Assembly (NCBI GenBank): GCA_030639495.1 | Contig: DAOWCP010000001.1 | Span: 1 to 64,000, forward strand | DNA: 64,000 bases | Source: JAGLTN01 sp023135255 | GTDB lineage: Bacteria > Planctomycetota > Phycisphaerae > Sedimentisphaerales > Anaerobacaceae | Direction: 5' to 3' | Part shown: positions 17,702 to 27,681 of the stretch, in pieces | Layout of the letters: each line of letters begins with the position of its first letter | How positions within the stretch are numbered: the first letter of the stretch is position 1 | Position numbers and translations under genes: made by a program | The notes under the pieces: generated by a model | Told to the model about the DNA's origin: nothing | Database searches by the model: none | Seen by the model: the letters and a program-made list of their open reading frames with translations, nothing else

Positions 17702-20137
17702 CTATTTTCGGATAAGTTTTTGGCCTGCGAGGTTCTTTGTTATTATTTTGTAGCCGGGTGGGACGATTGCTTTGTAGATTATTGAGTTCTTATCGAGTCT
17801 CCAGCTTAGCTTTACTATTCCAGCTTTTGTTGGCACCTGGCCTATGCAGCTGCTCAGGTCGGTATCGGTGAATTTTAAAGTGACAGTTTTATTTTCGTGG
17901 TCAATTTTTTCGATGCCGAGAATATCTTTAATTAAATTACAGGCGATCTGCGATTCGAAGCCGTGGTTGCAGCTTGCGTAGTCACCGACATGTTCCCACA
18001 GAGTATTAGTTTTGTCAGCCATATAAAGCAGGTTGTCTATTATTTCGTCTTTTAATTTTTGATAGCGGCCTTGGCGGGCGAATAATTGCAGCCTCATCCA
18101 GTTGGCTAACATAGCGTTTCCCATTTTTACGTTCGGATAAGCTTTTGTTTTTGCACGTTTTGGGCCGAACTCTCTGAGCAGCGTTTGCCAGAGTTTCGCG
18201 TGGGTGGTAGTGTTTGCGATATCGAAATAGAAAGCATAATATTGACAGCTTTCTGAGCAGTTGTTTGTCAGGTACAGTTGTCCTTCTTTTCTCAGAGCGT
18301 TATCTATGAAGAATTGGCCTTTCAGTGATTGACTCAATATTTGTTGTTTTATGTTTTTGGCTTTTGCTAATAATTCCGGTTGATTGTAAATTTGACCGGC
18401 GGTTTTTAATGTGGCGGCGTAGAGCATATTCGTCGGGTAGTTTACGCCTTTGACGAAATCATTAGCCGCTGACCAGTCGACAAAAATCCAGCTTTGCAGG
18501 TCTTCAAGTAAACCGTTATGGTTTTCAAATTTTTTGAAGTAGTCCAGCAAAGCCATTACTTTCGGCTTTAAGCGGTTTATTAATTCTATGTCACCTTCGT
18601 TGTTTTTGTAAATTTGCAATTCCAGCACAAACCACATTGCCCAGTTGGGAATGAAAACTCCGTCATAGTGGTCGGCAGGATAACACATGGGCAGCATACC
18701 TTCGGGGAGATGATCGAATTTTTCAGGCAGCAGGTAATTTTCGAGGAAGTTTTGTTCGATGACTGTTTTGCCGGTCAGACAATATTCTGTTTGCGCAGTT
18801 CGGTAGCTGTCGCATAGCCAACCCGCCCTTTCGCGCGACGGGCAGTCCATAAAGATATCTATCGAGTTTTGTTTGAATGTATTAACAGCGGCTTTGAAAA
18901 TCCGGTTGAGCCTGTCATCGCTGCAGAAAAAATGAGCGGTATAGCAATCAGGGTTTTCATAGAGACGCAGGTATGGATTAGTGATCTGGCATTGGCCTTT
19001 TAACAGATTCAGCTTTAGATATCGCATCGTGTAAGGCTCAAAGGATTCGATTTTATAAGTGCCCCGAGCCAGTTGGTAGGTTATAGCGTTGACGCATTCC
19101 ATCCTTTTGAAATCGACATCGTTGCTTCTTAGTATTTCATCAAATGTCACCATCAGTTTGCAGTCGGTGTCACATTTTATCTCCATCCCTATAAAGCCCG
19201 TAAGGTTCGAACCGAGATCGATAATTTTGAAACTTTTGTCTTTCAGCGATATTGCATTTTCGTTGTTAAAAAGCTTATTGATAACTGTGACAGATTCTGA
19301 TTTTATAGCACCTGCGGTATCGGAGATTATTTCTTCAAGCTCATCCATCTTAAAGCCCTTGAGTTTTGGGCCTATGTTGACCAGGGCGCGGTCTCGCCAG
19401 GGTTTTTCAACTTTTGCATCCGTTATCAATGAGCCTTCGGATAGTATAGTAACAGGGGATACAACTTCAAATCTCGGATAGGATACTCTCCTGGGCAGAA
19501 GTTTTTTTTCAGGTTGAATCGCATAGTCGGCCTCTTCGAAGTCCAGATTGAAATTTGTTTTCCAGTCGTCAAAGCTGGGGCTAAGTTTGTAATATTCAAT
19601 GAAAGGCCTTTGGAAGCTGTAACGCTGGACTTTCTGAACACGGTGATTCAGGATGACCACACCGAAACGTTTGCCGGCATATTGCGGGGAAGTTGAGGCG
19701 ATTACGTTTTCACCTGATAAAACCTCCGCCTGCAAAAATGAGGGCTGGTCAAGCAGGTAGTAGCTGTTTACGTTATAACCTGCGACTTCAATTGCGAGTA
19801 TGTTTTTGTCTTTCAGTCGTTTGCTAAGATTCCACTGGTCAACGCGGTAATAGCCGTGAGCTGCTCTTGCCGGGCCATGGCCTATAAATTCACCATTAAG
19901 ATAAACACGGTAAAGCGTCGAGGCTGTCAACTTTAAAACAACCTGGTTGTCTTTCGGCCTATCAAAAGTTGCTCTAAAACCTACTAACATATTTTTTTCT
20001 GTTTCGAGAGTAGCAGGCCAGATTGGTTTAGCCGATTTAAAAGTCGGGTTCGCAGCTGTAGTAGTTGAACAGGCAGCAAGAATTATTGTTATTACAGCAG
20101 TGGTTAAGATTATTCCTGAAAGTTTGGTTAGTGGCAT
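17702..20137 (-). CDS. GH78-like alpha-L-rhamnosidase, lipoprotein
   Basis: 811 residues. The signal is of lipoprotein type (hydrophobic core, AAC with a cysteine near residue 22). The N-terminal beta-sandwich has the rhamnosidase hallmark of a substrate-binding domain (YRVYLNGEFIGHGPARAAHG... and NILAIEVAGYN). The central (alpha/alpha)6 barrel includes DCPSRERAGWLCDS, the conserved DCPxRERxGW(x)D motif of GH78 that carries the general-acid region, and a C-terminal beta-domain closes the chain. It should release rhamnose from plant or algal polysaccharide. Next upstream on the same strand is the DUF4139 gene (start 21553), 18 bp away, so the two may be cotranscribed. Confidence 0.85.
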   Translation of the reverse strand: MPLTKLSGIILTTAVITIILAACSTTTAANPTFKSAKPIWPATLETEKNMLVGFRATFDRPKDNQVVLKLTASTLYRVYLNGEFIGHGPARAAHGYYRVDQWNLSKRLKDKNILAIEVAGYNVNSYYLLDQPSFLQAEVLSGENVIASTSPQYAGKRFGVVILNHRVQKVQRYSFQRPFIEYYKLSPSFDDWKTNFNLDFEEADYAIQPEKKLLPRRVSYPRFEVVSPVTILSEGSLITDAKVEKPWRDRALVNIGPKLKGFKMDELEEIISDTAGAIKSESVTVINKLFNNENAISLKDKSFKIIDLGSNLTGFIGMEIKCDTDCKLMVTFDEILRSNDVDFKRMECVNAITYQLARGTYKIESFEPYTMRYLKLNLLKGQCQITNPYLRLYENPDCYTAHFFCSDDRLNRIFKAAVNTFKQNSIDIFMDCPSRERAGWLCDSYRTAQTEYCLTGKTVIEQNFLENYLLPEKFDHLPEGMLPMCYPADHYDGVFIPNWAMWFVLELQIYKNNEGDIELINRLKPKVMALLDYFKKFENHNGLLEDLQSWIFVDWSAANDFVKGVNYPTNMLYAATLKTAGQIYNQPELLAKAKNIKQQILSQSLKGQFFIDNALRKEGQLYLTNNCSESCQYYAFYFDIANTTTHAKLWQTLLREFGPKRAKTKAYPNVKMGNAMLANWMRLQLFARQGRYQKLKDEIIDNLLYMADKTNTLWEHVGDYASCNHGFESQIACNLIKDILGIEKIDHENKTVTLKFTDTDLSSCIGQVPTKAGIVKLSWRLDKNSIIYKAIVPPGYKIITKNLAGQKLIRK

Positions 20138-20155
20138 ATTGTCCTCATCTATTGA

Positions 20156-21553
20156 TTACCATGTTTCCGTTGTTGTGTAAGTGATAGTTACAGTCGAATC
20201 AGCTTCTATTTTTACTTTGAATCTTGCGGTGGCGGCATCTTTCTTTTCAAATTTATGGCTGTTATTACTAATGCTCCAGTTACGCCATGATGAAAAATTT
20301 TCATCTACGAAAACAGTTATAGGCGTATCTTTGCGGTTTCTGATTTCAACTTCATGGCTTTTAACAACTCGGCGCCTGCTGCGTTTGGTGTCAGTAGTTT
20401 TATATTCGGGGACGATATCGAAAGCATTGCCGATATAAAGCGATAATTTTTCTTTTCTTGGTGTATGGTCTATCATGTCTTCGCCTACAAATTCGAGCAT
20501 GTCGTCCGCGGGGTCTTTTTTAAAGACTCTGATTTTGCCTTTAGGCATCGCGATACCCAGGCCATACTCTTTTTTGTTTTCAAATTCGAGTTTGACCTGC
20601 ATTTTTTTCGGCATTTTCTTATGGTCATAAATGTAAAGCTTTTCAACCGGAACATTTAACGCAGGCACAATGAATTCGATCTGCTTAGTCTGGCGGTTAT
20701 TGACAGTTGATTTCCTGCCGAGCGTGTACATGTGATATTCCATGAACGATTTTTCTTCAAACCCCGCTCCTGCGGCATCAGCTTTGGCCATCATAACTTC
20801 CTGTCGATACATGCGAGGCTGTTCTGGTTGCACTCTTCTGACATCGCCCGCGATCAACTTAATAACGGCATCTTTATAACCGGCGCCGGATTGATTGTTA
20901 ATCGTTACCCAGCCCGAAAAATCAAGAGCGTTTTCATCGGCGTTTAAAATAGCGGTGTAGTCTGCCTTCCAGCTTATTCCTGAAGCGGTGAATGTGGCCA
21001 TGCAAAGCTGAGAGCCTTGCTTTTGCGAATCCGCCAGCCAAACCAAAGTCGGTTTTGTCACGAGGTCTTCAGGCTTTTCCGCCAGGTCGATGCTTTCGAC
21101 GCTGTTATAGGAAATAATTTTCAAGCCCGCATCTTCCTGTATTATAAGGTTGCCGTCTTTAGATGCTGAAAGTATGCCGGTGATTTTTGTGCCTACATCT
21201 GCACCTGCCCCTTTAACCGATATGGATACTTTTTTATCGATATACCTGTTCAGCAGGCTTTGAGTGTTGAGCAGATCGTATTCATAATTTTGCTCCAGAA
21301 TGGAAATCGCCCCCGGCGAGGAAAGACATTGAAACTTTACGCTGGTGGCGTCGATCGTTGAGGGCACATCGGTAAACTTAATGGTATTAACGCCCTTTTT
21401 AAAGTCCATATTGCGGATATTCCTGATTACCGCGAAGTTGTCATTATAAATAGTCAGCGCTGTGCCGGGAGATTGTTTTACCTGCGATATGGCGCAACAA
21501 CACAAAGAGCTGCATAACAAAATAGCGATTGTGGTGATAATTGTCTTTTTCAT
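20156..21553 (-). CDS. Secreted DUF4139 domain protein
   Basis: 465 residues with a signal peptide that contains a cluster of cysteines (LCCCAISQ), possibly a lipobox. The body has the DUF4139/DUF4140 character: LTIYNDNFAVIRNIRNMDF...GVNTIKFTDVPSTID near the start, 'SGISWKADYTAIL' in the middle and FVDENFSSWRNWSISNNSHKFEKKDAATARFKV near the end. It is an extracytoplasmic beta-rich protein of unknown activity. It lies just upstream of the rhamnosidase gene on the same strand (18-bp gap). Confidence 0.82.
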   Translation of the reverse strand: MKKTIITTIAILLCSSLCCCAISQVKQSPGTALTIYNDNFAVIRNIRNMDFKKGVNTIKFTDVPSTIDATSVKFQCLSSPGAISILEQNYEYDLLNTQSLLNRYIDKKVSISVKGAGADVGTKITGILSASKDGNLIIQEDAGLKIISYNSVESIDLAEKPEDLVTKPTLVWLADSQKQGSQLCMATFTASGISWKADYTAILNADENALDFSGWVTINNQSGAGYKDAVIKLIAGDVRRVQPEQPRMYRQEVMMAKADAAGAGFEEKSFMEYHMYTLGRKSTVNNRQTKQIEFIVPALNVPVEKLYIYDHKKMPKKMQVKLEFENKKEYGLGIAMPKGKIRVFKKDPADDMLEFVGEDMIDHTPRKEKLSLYIGNAFDIVPEYKTTDTKRSRRRVVKSHEVEIRNRKDTPITVFVDENFSSWRNWSISNNSHKFEKKDAATARFKVKIEADSTVTITYTTTETW

Positions 21554-21767
21554 TTTCCTGTTCCTTAAAAAGAGGTTTGAATTTTACGTTCCTGCATATA
21601 AAATAATAATGTATCCTGACAGTAATTGTTCTGCTAATATTATTTTTAATCAAAAGGGGCTTACAGTAAAGTAAAAAGCCTGTAAAAAACGGTGTTGGTT
21701 GAATATACTGCCTGAATGCGGTATAATCTCGGCGGTTTGATGAGATTTTTTTTGTGGAGTAATATTT

Positions 21768-22910
21768 ATGAATGAGTTTTGCACAAATATTGTCGGCTCC
21801 GGCCATTGGTGGAATTATAACCTTATAAGGGGCAATGAGGCTTGGCGGTTTGTTGTGATATTGGGGGTTATCATCATAACTTTGGCAGCGGGAAAGATAT
21901 TGCAGTTTATTTTGGGCGGTTTGGCCCAGAAGAGGAAAAACAAAGTCGGCAGCAATACGATCTCGATATTTCTCAAATCCATTTCCAAGCCTTCAAATGT
22001 TGCTTTTCTTGGTATTGGTCTGTTTGTTTGCAGATCGCTGGTTGTTTTTGCTAACCCGGAAAACCCGGAAAGTGTGGGGCTTGATGCAGCCATCGGCGCA
22101 AATTGGACAAAGATAAGTCTGGCGGTAATCGCCATCGCAGTTGCTTATGCGTTTTACAGCCTTGTTGATCTGGTGGAGTACCACCTTTTGAAACTGACCA
22201 GCAAGACCGCCACCAAGCTCGATGATATGCTTGTGCCGGTTGTACGCAAGTCGCTGAAGATAACTATTGCGATAATATCAGCTCTTTGGATCGCGGACGG
22301 CATACTGGAATTGCAGATTCGCGCTATAATCGTCAGTGCCGGTGTCGGCGGTATCGCGATTGCGTTGGCGGCGAAAGATACTGTGGCTAACTTTTTCGGC
22401 TCCATCACGATCTTCGCCGATAGACCCTTCCAGGTCGACGAATTAATAGAAGTTCAAGGCTATGTCGGAACAGTCGAAGAGGTGGGTTTTAGAAGCACCC
22501 GTATCAGAACCCTTGATGGGCATCTGGTGGCTGTGCCTAACAGCGTTATCGCAAATACCGTTGTCAAAAATATCGGCAGACGCCCTTTTATCAGACGAGT
22601 AACGAATATTACGATAACTTACGACTCGGGGGTCGCTAAAACCGAAAAAGCGATTCAGATAATTAAAGAAATATTAGCAGCAGTGCCCGAGATCAATACC
22701 GCCCCGGATAGACCGGCAAGGGTTTATTTTGATGACTTTGCGGATTGTTCATTGAATATCTATCTGGCATACTGGGTCAAACCCCCCGATTTCTGGCTTT
22801 TTAAAGAGGTTAATGACAAGATTAATTTCGAGATACTAAAGCGTTTTGATGCTGAGGGTATTGAATTTGCCTTCCCAAGCCAGACACTTTACGTCAAGAA
22901 GGATCAGTGA
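21768..22910 (+). CDS. Small-conductance mechanosensitive channel (MscS family)
   Basis: 380 residues. The N-terminal third is hydrophobic (~4 transmembrane segments, including WRFVVILGVIIITLAAGKIL). The pore-forming MscS stretch follows: AGVGGIAIALAAKDTVANFF, then the beta-domain with FADRPFQVDELIEVQGYVGTV and RTLDGHLVAVPNSVIAN. The C-terminal alpha/beta domain ends at residue 380. It acts as a pressure-release valve in the inner membrane during hypo-osmotic shock. The ATG at 21768 sits after GGAG (about 11 bp upstream). It is a single gene, with tRNA-Leu next. Confidence 0.92.
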   Translation: MNEFCTNIVGSGHWWNYNLIRGNEAWRFVVILGVIIITLAAGKILQFILGGLAQKRKNKVGSNTISIFLKSISKPSNVAFLGIGLFVCRSLVVFANPENPESVGLDAAIGANWTKISLAVIAIAVAYAFYSLVDLVEYHLLKLTSKTATKLDDMLVPVVRKSLKITIAIISALWIADGILELQIRAIIVSAGVGGIAIALAAKDTVANFFGSITIFADRPFQVDELIEVQGYVGTVEEVGFRSTRIRTLDGHLVAVPNSVIANTVVKNIGRRPFIRRVTNITITYDSGVAKTEKAIQIIKEILAAVPEINTAPDRPARVYFDDFADCSLNIYLAYWVKPPDFWLFKEVNDKINFEILKRFDAEGIEFAFPSQTLYVKKDQ

Positions 22911-22973
22911 CCGTAACGCAGATTAGATATTGGTTTGAAAAATACTTTTGACCCCAACTTTGCAAGTAAAAGC

Positions 22974-23002
22974 TTGACTTAAACGGGCAAAATGCTTAGC
23001 AT
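22974..23002 (+). promoter_or_regulatory. Promoter of tRNA-Leu
   Basis: TTGACT (22974-22979), a 17-bp spacer, then TAGCAT (22997-23002), a sigma70-type pair. The predicted start is a few bases upstream of the tRNA 5' end at 23015. Confidence 0.6.
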
Positions 23003-23014
23003 TCGCCTTTTGCC

Positions 23015-23098
23015 GCGGATGTGGCGGAATTGGCAGACGCGCAGGCTTCAGGTGCCTGTGGGCTTAGGCTCGTGGAGGTTCGACTCCTCTCATCCGCA
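23015..23098 (+). tRNA. tRNA-Leu (anticodon CAG)
   Basis: 84 nt. The acceptor stem GCGGATG pairs with CATCCGC, and discriminator A is at 23098. The D-arm contains TGGCAGACGCG. The anticodon stem CAGGC/GCCTG encloses loop TTCAGGT with CAG as the anticodon. A variable arm (class II) precedes the T-arm, which has GGTTCGACTCC. The 3' CCA is not encoded and a T-run follows at 23099. Confidence 0.95.
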
Positions 23099-23453
23099 TT
23101 TTTTCAAATCCTCTGAAGCTTAAATGCAAGATACTGCAAAGTAAGAACTTACAGCAGTTTTAGTTTTGAGTGTAATTTCGATAATTTTCGAGAATTATCT
23201 TAAAAATCTTCCCCCGAATACAGATATTACAGTCTTTTGAACAAGAATATAGTAACAATAATCTCGGTTAAATCTTTTGTATTAATACCGAAAAACAATA
23301 CTTTAGACACCTTAACCATGAATTTTATATAGCCAAGTCACTATGAAAATGCTATTATCCCCGTGTTTTAAGTATAAGCAGGCATTATGCCAAGGCAGGT
23401 AGTCTGAAGTAATGAAAGATTTAGTAAAAAATATCCAGCTGGATAATTAAACT
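23099..23453. other. Noncoding gap between tRNA-Leu and the glycan cluster
   Basis: 355 bp without a convincing gene. It has a T-run just after the tRNA, a small palindrome (GATAATT at 23180-23186, AATTATC at 23193-23199), and a 12-codon ATG reading frame that ends four bases before the next gene. No promoter could be set with confidence. Confidence 0.6.
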
Positions 23454-24383
23454 ATGCCCAAAATGATTAGTAATATTGTGTTTACCAAAAACAGACCATT
23501 ACAGCTTGATGGATATCTTACAAGCCTGTACCGGTTTTTACCTGCCGAGACAATACAAACTTATATCCTGTACAAAGAAGAGCTGTTTTCTGATTCCTAT
23601 GAAAAGCTTTTCGCCAAGTTCCCTGACTGTATTATTGTTCGGGAAAAGAATTTCCATAAAGATTTCATGGACATTTTAAATTGCATCGACACAAAGTACA
23701 TTCTCTTTGGCATTGACGATGTGATTTACTTTGATTCTGTAGACTTCGCTATAATCGATAAATGCTTTGACGATTTCAGCAGTGATATTTTCGGCTTCTC
23801 TTTAAGATTCAACAAAGAAATAATAGATCAAGGCGGCGACAAGCTTGCCGAATATGACATAGCAAATCAGAAAGTTTATGGTCTGGATTGGCAAAATGGC
23901 AAATTATCTAACACCAGGTATCCATTCGAACTTTGCGCAACTGTCTACCGAAGTGAGTTTGTAAAAGATATAATACAAAGCCAGATGAACAGCTGTCCTC
24001 TTTGTAAAAAACTCTTTGCCCCCGGCAGTTGTTTTGTTGAAATGTTTGGCCGAGTGTTGTCTAAGCGTAAAATCTTAAAATCGTTTGGCTATTTCTTTAG
24101 TCCTAACACACTCGAATCCTGGAATTGCCGCTGGTGCCAAAATAACCCATCTAAGGTGCCAGGCAAATTATACTTTCAGAAAAACTGTGCCGCTGCGATT
24201 CAGGTAAACATGGTTAATACTTCTACCGACAACGAAAGTGATGGCCTACCAGAACACACAGTAGAAACACTCGACAAAAAATATAAAACAGGCTACGAAA
24301 TAGATATCGATTTTGTAACCAAAAATAAACCAAAAGACACCCACAGTGGCCAAGAACTTTTCAGGCTTATTAAAAAGAAATGA
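23454..24383 (+). CDS. Glycosyltransferase-like protein, unassigned family
   Basis: 309 residues, soluble. The order of elements suggests a GT-A-like nucleotide-sugar fold: an N-terminal strand ISNIVFTKNRPLQLDGYLTS, then an acidic YILFGIDDVIYFDS segment (~79-92), which could be the DxD-like metal site. The C-terminal half has a cysteine-rich region (CPLCKKLFAPGSC, CRWCQNN) that may bind zinc. It heads a row of glycosyltransferase genes and is followed directly by a GT2 gene. I do not recognise its exact family; the role is inferred from neighbours. Confidence 0.65.
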   Translation: MPKMISNIVFTKNRPLQLDGYLTSLYRFLPAETIQTYILYKEELFSDSYEKLFAKFPDCIIVREKNFHKDFMDILNCIDTKYILFGIDDVIYFDSVDFAIIDKCFDDFSSDIFGFSLRFNKEIIDQGGDKLAEYDIANQKVYGLDWQNGKLSNTRYPFELCATVYRSEFVKDIIQSQMNSCPLCKKLFAPGSCFVEMFGRVLSKRKILKSFGYFFSPNTLESWNCRWCQNNPSKVPGKLYFQKNCAAAIQVNMVNTSTDNESDGLPEHTVETLDKKYKTGYEIDIDFVTKNKPKDTHSGQELFRLIKKK

Positions 24384-24398
24384 TTGGGGATACATATT

Positions 24399-25361
24399 AT
24401 GCCAACTGTTAGTGTGATAATTCCAACATATAATCGTAGCAAACTGCTCAAAGAAGCTATTGAAAGCGTTCTTAAGCAGAATTATACAGATTTTGAGATT
24501 CTCGTAATTGATGACGGTTCAAGTGATAATACGCGCTCTGTTGTGGAACAAATACCAGATAAGAGGGTGAAATATTATTACAAAGAAAATGGTGGACAAA
24601 GCAGTGCTCGAAATTTCGGGGTAGTTAAGTCACACAGTCAATATGTTGCTTTTTTAGACCACGATGATTTATGGCCTGACAGTAATTACTTGACAACGAT
24701 GATAAAGCATATACAGTCGCAAGATGAATACGGTGTCGCTTATGCCCGCGTCACTCAACTCGATAAAGGAATAGCTCTTCCGTTTGCCAGAGAACAACGG
24801 TACAAGTCTGGTTGGCTAACTAAAGCCTTTTTTAAAGGAGGGCCTTGTATAATGCCTTCGGCAACACTATTTAAAAAAGAATGTATTAAAGGATGGTATT
24901 TTGATGAATTGTTAACAACAGGTGAAGATAACGATGCTTTTCTTCGTTTATCAACCCAAACTCCATTTGTATTTGTAGGTGAAACCAGTGTAATCAGAAG
25001 AGAAGTTGAAAACAGCCAATCTGAAAATATAACCGTAGACCAGTTATGCAACGGTATTTTATCCTTCGAAAGGTTTTGTTATCAACTTGGTGGTGACAAA
25101 TATGCTTCTAAATTTGAAATTCGCAGAACATTGAGCCATAAATACAGAAGAGCTGGAAAAGTATCATTTAAAGAAAAACGTAGACGTGCTTCGATGGTTT
25201 TTTTTAAAAAGGGTATTATTTATTATCCTTTTGATTTTAGGCTCTATTTTGATCTTTTAAAAGCATGGATATTGTTAAGCAAAAAAAATGATGAATTCTC
25301 CAATTGGCAAATGCCTAAACCTTTGCCTAAAAAAATTACTGTTTCTCTAAATAAGGACTAA
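24399..25361 (+). CDS. Family 2 glycosyltransferase
   Basis: The start is set at ATG 24399, not the TTG at 24384 that abuts the previous stop. The protein opens with PTVSVIIPTYNRSKLLKEAI, the classical GT2 N terminus. DDGSSDNT (the first aspartates, binding the nucleotide) and LDHDDLW (the DxD metal site) follow. It transfers a sugar from a nucleotide sugar to a glycan. The C-terminal quarter is a basic helical region ending in FSNWQMPKPLPKKI, shared with the GT2 at 28359-29288. Three such paralogues in the cluster point to local duplication. Confidence 0.9.
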   Translation: MPTVSVIIPTYNRSKLLKEAIESVLKQNYTDFEILVIDDGSSDNTRSVVEQIPDKRVKYYYKENGGQSSARNFGVVKSHSQYVAFLDHDDLWPDSNYLTTMIKHIQSQDEYGVAYARVTQLDKGIALPFAREQRYKSGWLTKAFFKGGPCIMPSATLFKKECIKGWYFDELLTTGEDNDAFLRLSTQTPFVFVGETSVIRREVENSQSENITVDQLCNGILSFERFCYQLGGDKYASKFEIRRTLSHKYRRAGKVSFKEKRRRASMVFFKKGIIYYPFDFRLYFDLLKAWILLSKKNDEFSNWQMPKPLPKKITVSLNKD

Positions 25362-25371
25362 ATACAAATTT

Positions 25372-26334
25372 ATGTCTAAAGTAAGTGTAATAATTCCGAC
25401 TTATAATCGTTCAAGCTGGGTTTTAAAATCAATTAACAGTGTTCTGGAGCAAAGCTATAATAACCTGGAGTGTTTGGTAATTGATGATGGTTCTACAGAC
25501 GAAACTGGCAATCTGGTAAAAGAAATAAAAGACAAAAGATTAAAATATATATACCAGAAACATTTGGGAGTAGCAGCTGCAAGGAATAGGGGGTTATACG
25601 AAATGGAAGGTGAATTCGTAGCTTTTCTTGACTCAGATTCGATTTGGCCGAACGACTTTCTTTTTACTATGATAAAAACTTTCAAAGAAAACCCGTCCTT
25701 TGGTGCCGCGTATGCAAAAGGTTTTGCTATAGATGACGTTAAAAAATGTAAGGCCCCTAGCAGTGAAAAACGCAGGGTTTCCGGTTGGATAACCAAACAC
25801 TACTTTAAAAACAGCCCCTGTCTCCTGCCGCCGGCAATGTGCTTTAGAAAATCAGCTTGGAATAATCTTTATTGGGACGAAAATCTTGAAAGCAGAGTTG
25901 ATTATGACGTTTTTTTAAGAATGACGAAAAACACTAAATTTTTCTTTGTACCGGATACTTATGTGAAAATTGGTGACCCTGAAAGTGGTCTTTCTAATAA
26001 TCGAAAAGAACATTTCAAAAAAATCTATGAGGCTTATATCCTGGAAAGGTTTTACCGATATTTAGGAGGAAATAAACTTGTCAGCAGAAGGGACGCAGGT
26101 CGTAAAATAAGGCACCGATATCGTAAAGCGGCAAAATCACTTTCAAAATTAGGGGCTCAATCATATGCTATAAAATTCTATAAAAAAGCAATTTATTGGT
26201 ATCCGGTAGATTTACGATTATACCTTGATTTATTATCAGCTCAGTTTAAAAAGAATAGTTACAATAAAAAAGATATCCAAATACCTCCTTGCCTTCCTAA
26301 TCATATTAGCTTTGCCAAGAAAAGACAAAATTAA
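25372..26334 (+). CDS. Family 2 glycosyltransferase, paralogue
   Basis: 320 residues. SKVSVIIPTYNRSSWVLKSI, DDGSTDETG and the DxD site at LDSDSIW show a GT2 enzyme; the second Asp of the usual LDHDD is Ser. It starts 10 bp after the previous gene and is alignable along its length with it, including the helical C-terminal region (RHRYRKAAKS). Substrate is unknown. Confidence 0.88.
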   Translation: MSKVSVIIPTYNRSSWVLKSINSVLEQSYNNLECLVIDDGSTDETGNLVKEIKDKRLKYIYQKHLGVAAARNRGLYEMEGEFVAFLDSDSIWPNDFLFTMIKTFKENPSFGAAYAKGFAIDDVKKCKAPSSEKRRVSGWITKHYFKNSPCLLPPAMCFRKSAWNNLYWDENLESRVDYDVFLRMTKNTKFFFVPDTYVKIGDPESGLSNNRKEHFKKIYEAYILERFYRYLGGNKLVSRRDAGRKIRHRYRKAAKSLSKLGAQSYAIKFYKKAIYWYPVDLRLYLDLLSAQFKKNSYNKKDIQIPPCLPNHISFAKKRQN

Positions 26335-26385
26335 AATCATCGATTATTATAGGAACGATTAATCATTGAAATCGAAAAAAAGACA

Positions 26386-26619
26386 ATGATACAGATTTTT
26401 AAGCCGTGCTTATTCTGGTTTAATGTGCATTGGTCGGGCGGTTCAACAGCAAAAGCAGATATCGAGACGCCTATTGACGATGTAAAATGCTTTACAGGCG
26501 AAAAGGATTATCCTACTGTAGAAGAGATGAAAAATTTTGTTTTAGGCATTTATCCCTGCTGGACTTTCAAAACAAAAGATGATATTATCAGAATATACCC
26601 CGACAAATTTGACCAATAA
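26386..26619 (+). CDS. Small protein, unknown
   Basis: 77 residues, ATG at 26386, on the same strand as its neighbours and ending where the next gene begins. It is not a shadow of another gene. Composition is balanced and the chain has aromatic residues spread along it (FWFNVHWSGG near the start, LGIYPCWTF near the end) rather than simple repeats. No family is recognised. It may be a separate small protein or a trimmed remnant of a larger glycan-cluster gene. The ribosome binding site is weak. Confidence 0.45.
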   Translation: MIQIFKPCLFWFNVHWSGGSTAKADIETPIDDVKCFTGEKDYPTVEEMKNFVLGIYPCWTFKTKDDIIRIYPDKFDQ

Positions 26620-26640
26620 TTGTTTTATCAGGAAATGGAA

Positions 26641-27675
26641 ATGTACAAAGCCAAACGAATCTTTATTATCGCTGACATAAAATGCAAACCTGTAAAAGTC
26701 TTTGTGGACCAGATACCTAAGATAGCTAAGGGCTTTATTCGTTTGGGTCACGATGTTCGTTTTTTCAGCTATTGCGATGTACTTGCCCAGTTTAGTCCAT
26801 TAAAAAGCAGAACCCTCTCAAAGCTTTTATTTAAACCTAAAGTCGACGAGTTCTTAGCTGATCAATTAAAGAGTTATAAACCGGATATAGTTTACATAAA
26901 CTTCCCGCGAGTTTTTGATGCAGATACGATTAGACACATGCGGCAAGCAGCTCCTAATGCCGTTTTTATTGGAGAAGATGGCGACCCTTGGCCTAAACTA
27001 CAGAAAAACAGAATAGATACTGCCAAAGAACTTGACATATTAATAGCTACAAACAATGGGCAATTCTTACAGGACTATCGAGATGCAGGAGTACCACTAT
27101 GTGTCTTTATGCCGAATATGTGCGACCCTGACAATGACCATCGCTACGAAGTTGGCTCAGAATGGCAAACGGACATTTTATGGACCGGCAATGTCACACA
27201 TCATGCAGACACAAGCGATACGCTTAGAAAAAAACTCGTAACTGAACTTGCTAAACAAAATAATTGCACACTTTATGGCTGCTTTGGAAGACCAAAGATT
27301 GGCGGATTTGATTATTTATATGCTATCAGCGGTGCCCGCATAGGAGTCAATGCAAACGCGGTAAATTCGATTCGAATGTATCATTCCGACAGGCTTACAC
27401 ATTACCTGGCATGTGGAACTTTTGTATTGGCAAAAAGGGTGCCAGATACCGACCTTCTGTTTAAAGATTGCGAGCATCTCAGGTATTTCGATGATGTTAA
27501 TGAGTTTTTCGAACTTACAGATTGGTATTTAAAGCATGAAGATGAGAGAAAAAAAATAGCCGATGCTGGAATGCGGCGAGTTCACGAGCAATTCAACTGT
27601 GTCAAAATAATAGGCTATATTCTCGAACTGGCTGAAAAAGGCAGTTATAGTGCCCCTTGGACAATCGGGTCTTAA
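26641..27675 (+). CDS. Glycosyltransferase, CgeB-like (GT-B)
   Basis: ATG 26641 is preferred over codons at 26620 and 26635 since AGGAAATGG lies just upstream. 344 residues. The C-terminal half matches the Glyco_trans_1_2/CgeB type: RIGVNANAVNSIRMYHSDRLTHYLACGTFVLAKRVPD (split here for reference: 'HSDRLTHYLACG' and 'TFVLAKR'), and the 'F......EFFELTDWYLKHEDERKKIADAGMRRV' helix pattern. It is a retaining-type GT-B fold by family. It converges with the methyltransferase gene 6 bp beyond its stop. Confidence 0.8.
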   Translation: MYKAKRIFIIADIKCKPVKVFVDQIPKIAKGFIRLGHDVRFFSYCDVLAQFSPLKSRTLSKLLFKPKVDEFLADQLKSYKPDIVYINFPRVFDADTIRHMRQAAPNAVFIGEDGDPWPKLQKNRIDTAKELDILIATNNGQFLQDYRDAGVPLCVFMPNMCDPDNDHRYEVGSEWQTDILWTGNVTHHADTSDTLRKKLVTELAKQNNCTLYGCFGRPKIGGFDYLYAISGARIGVNANAVNSIRMYHSDRLTHYLACGTFVLAKRVPDTDLLFKDCEHLRYFDDVNEFFELTDWYLKHEDERKKIADAGMRRVHEQFNCVKIIGYILELAEKGSYSAPWTIGS

Positions 27676-27681
27676 TTATGT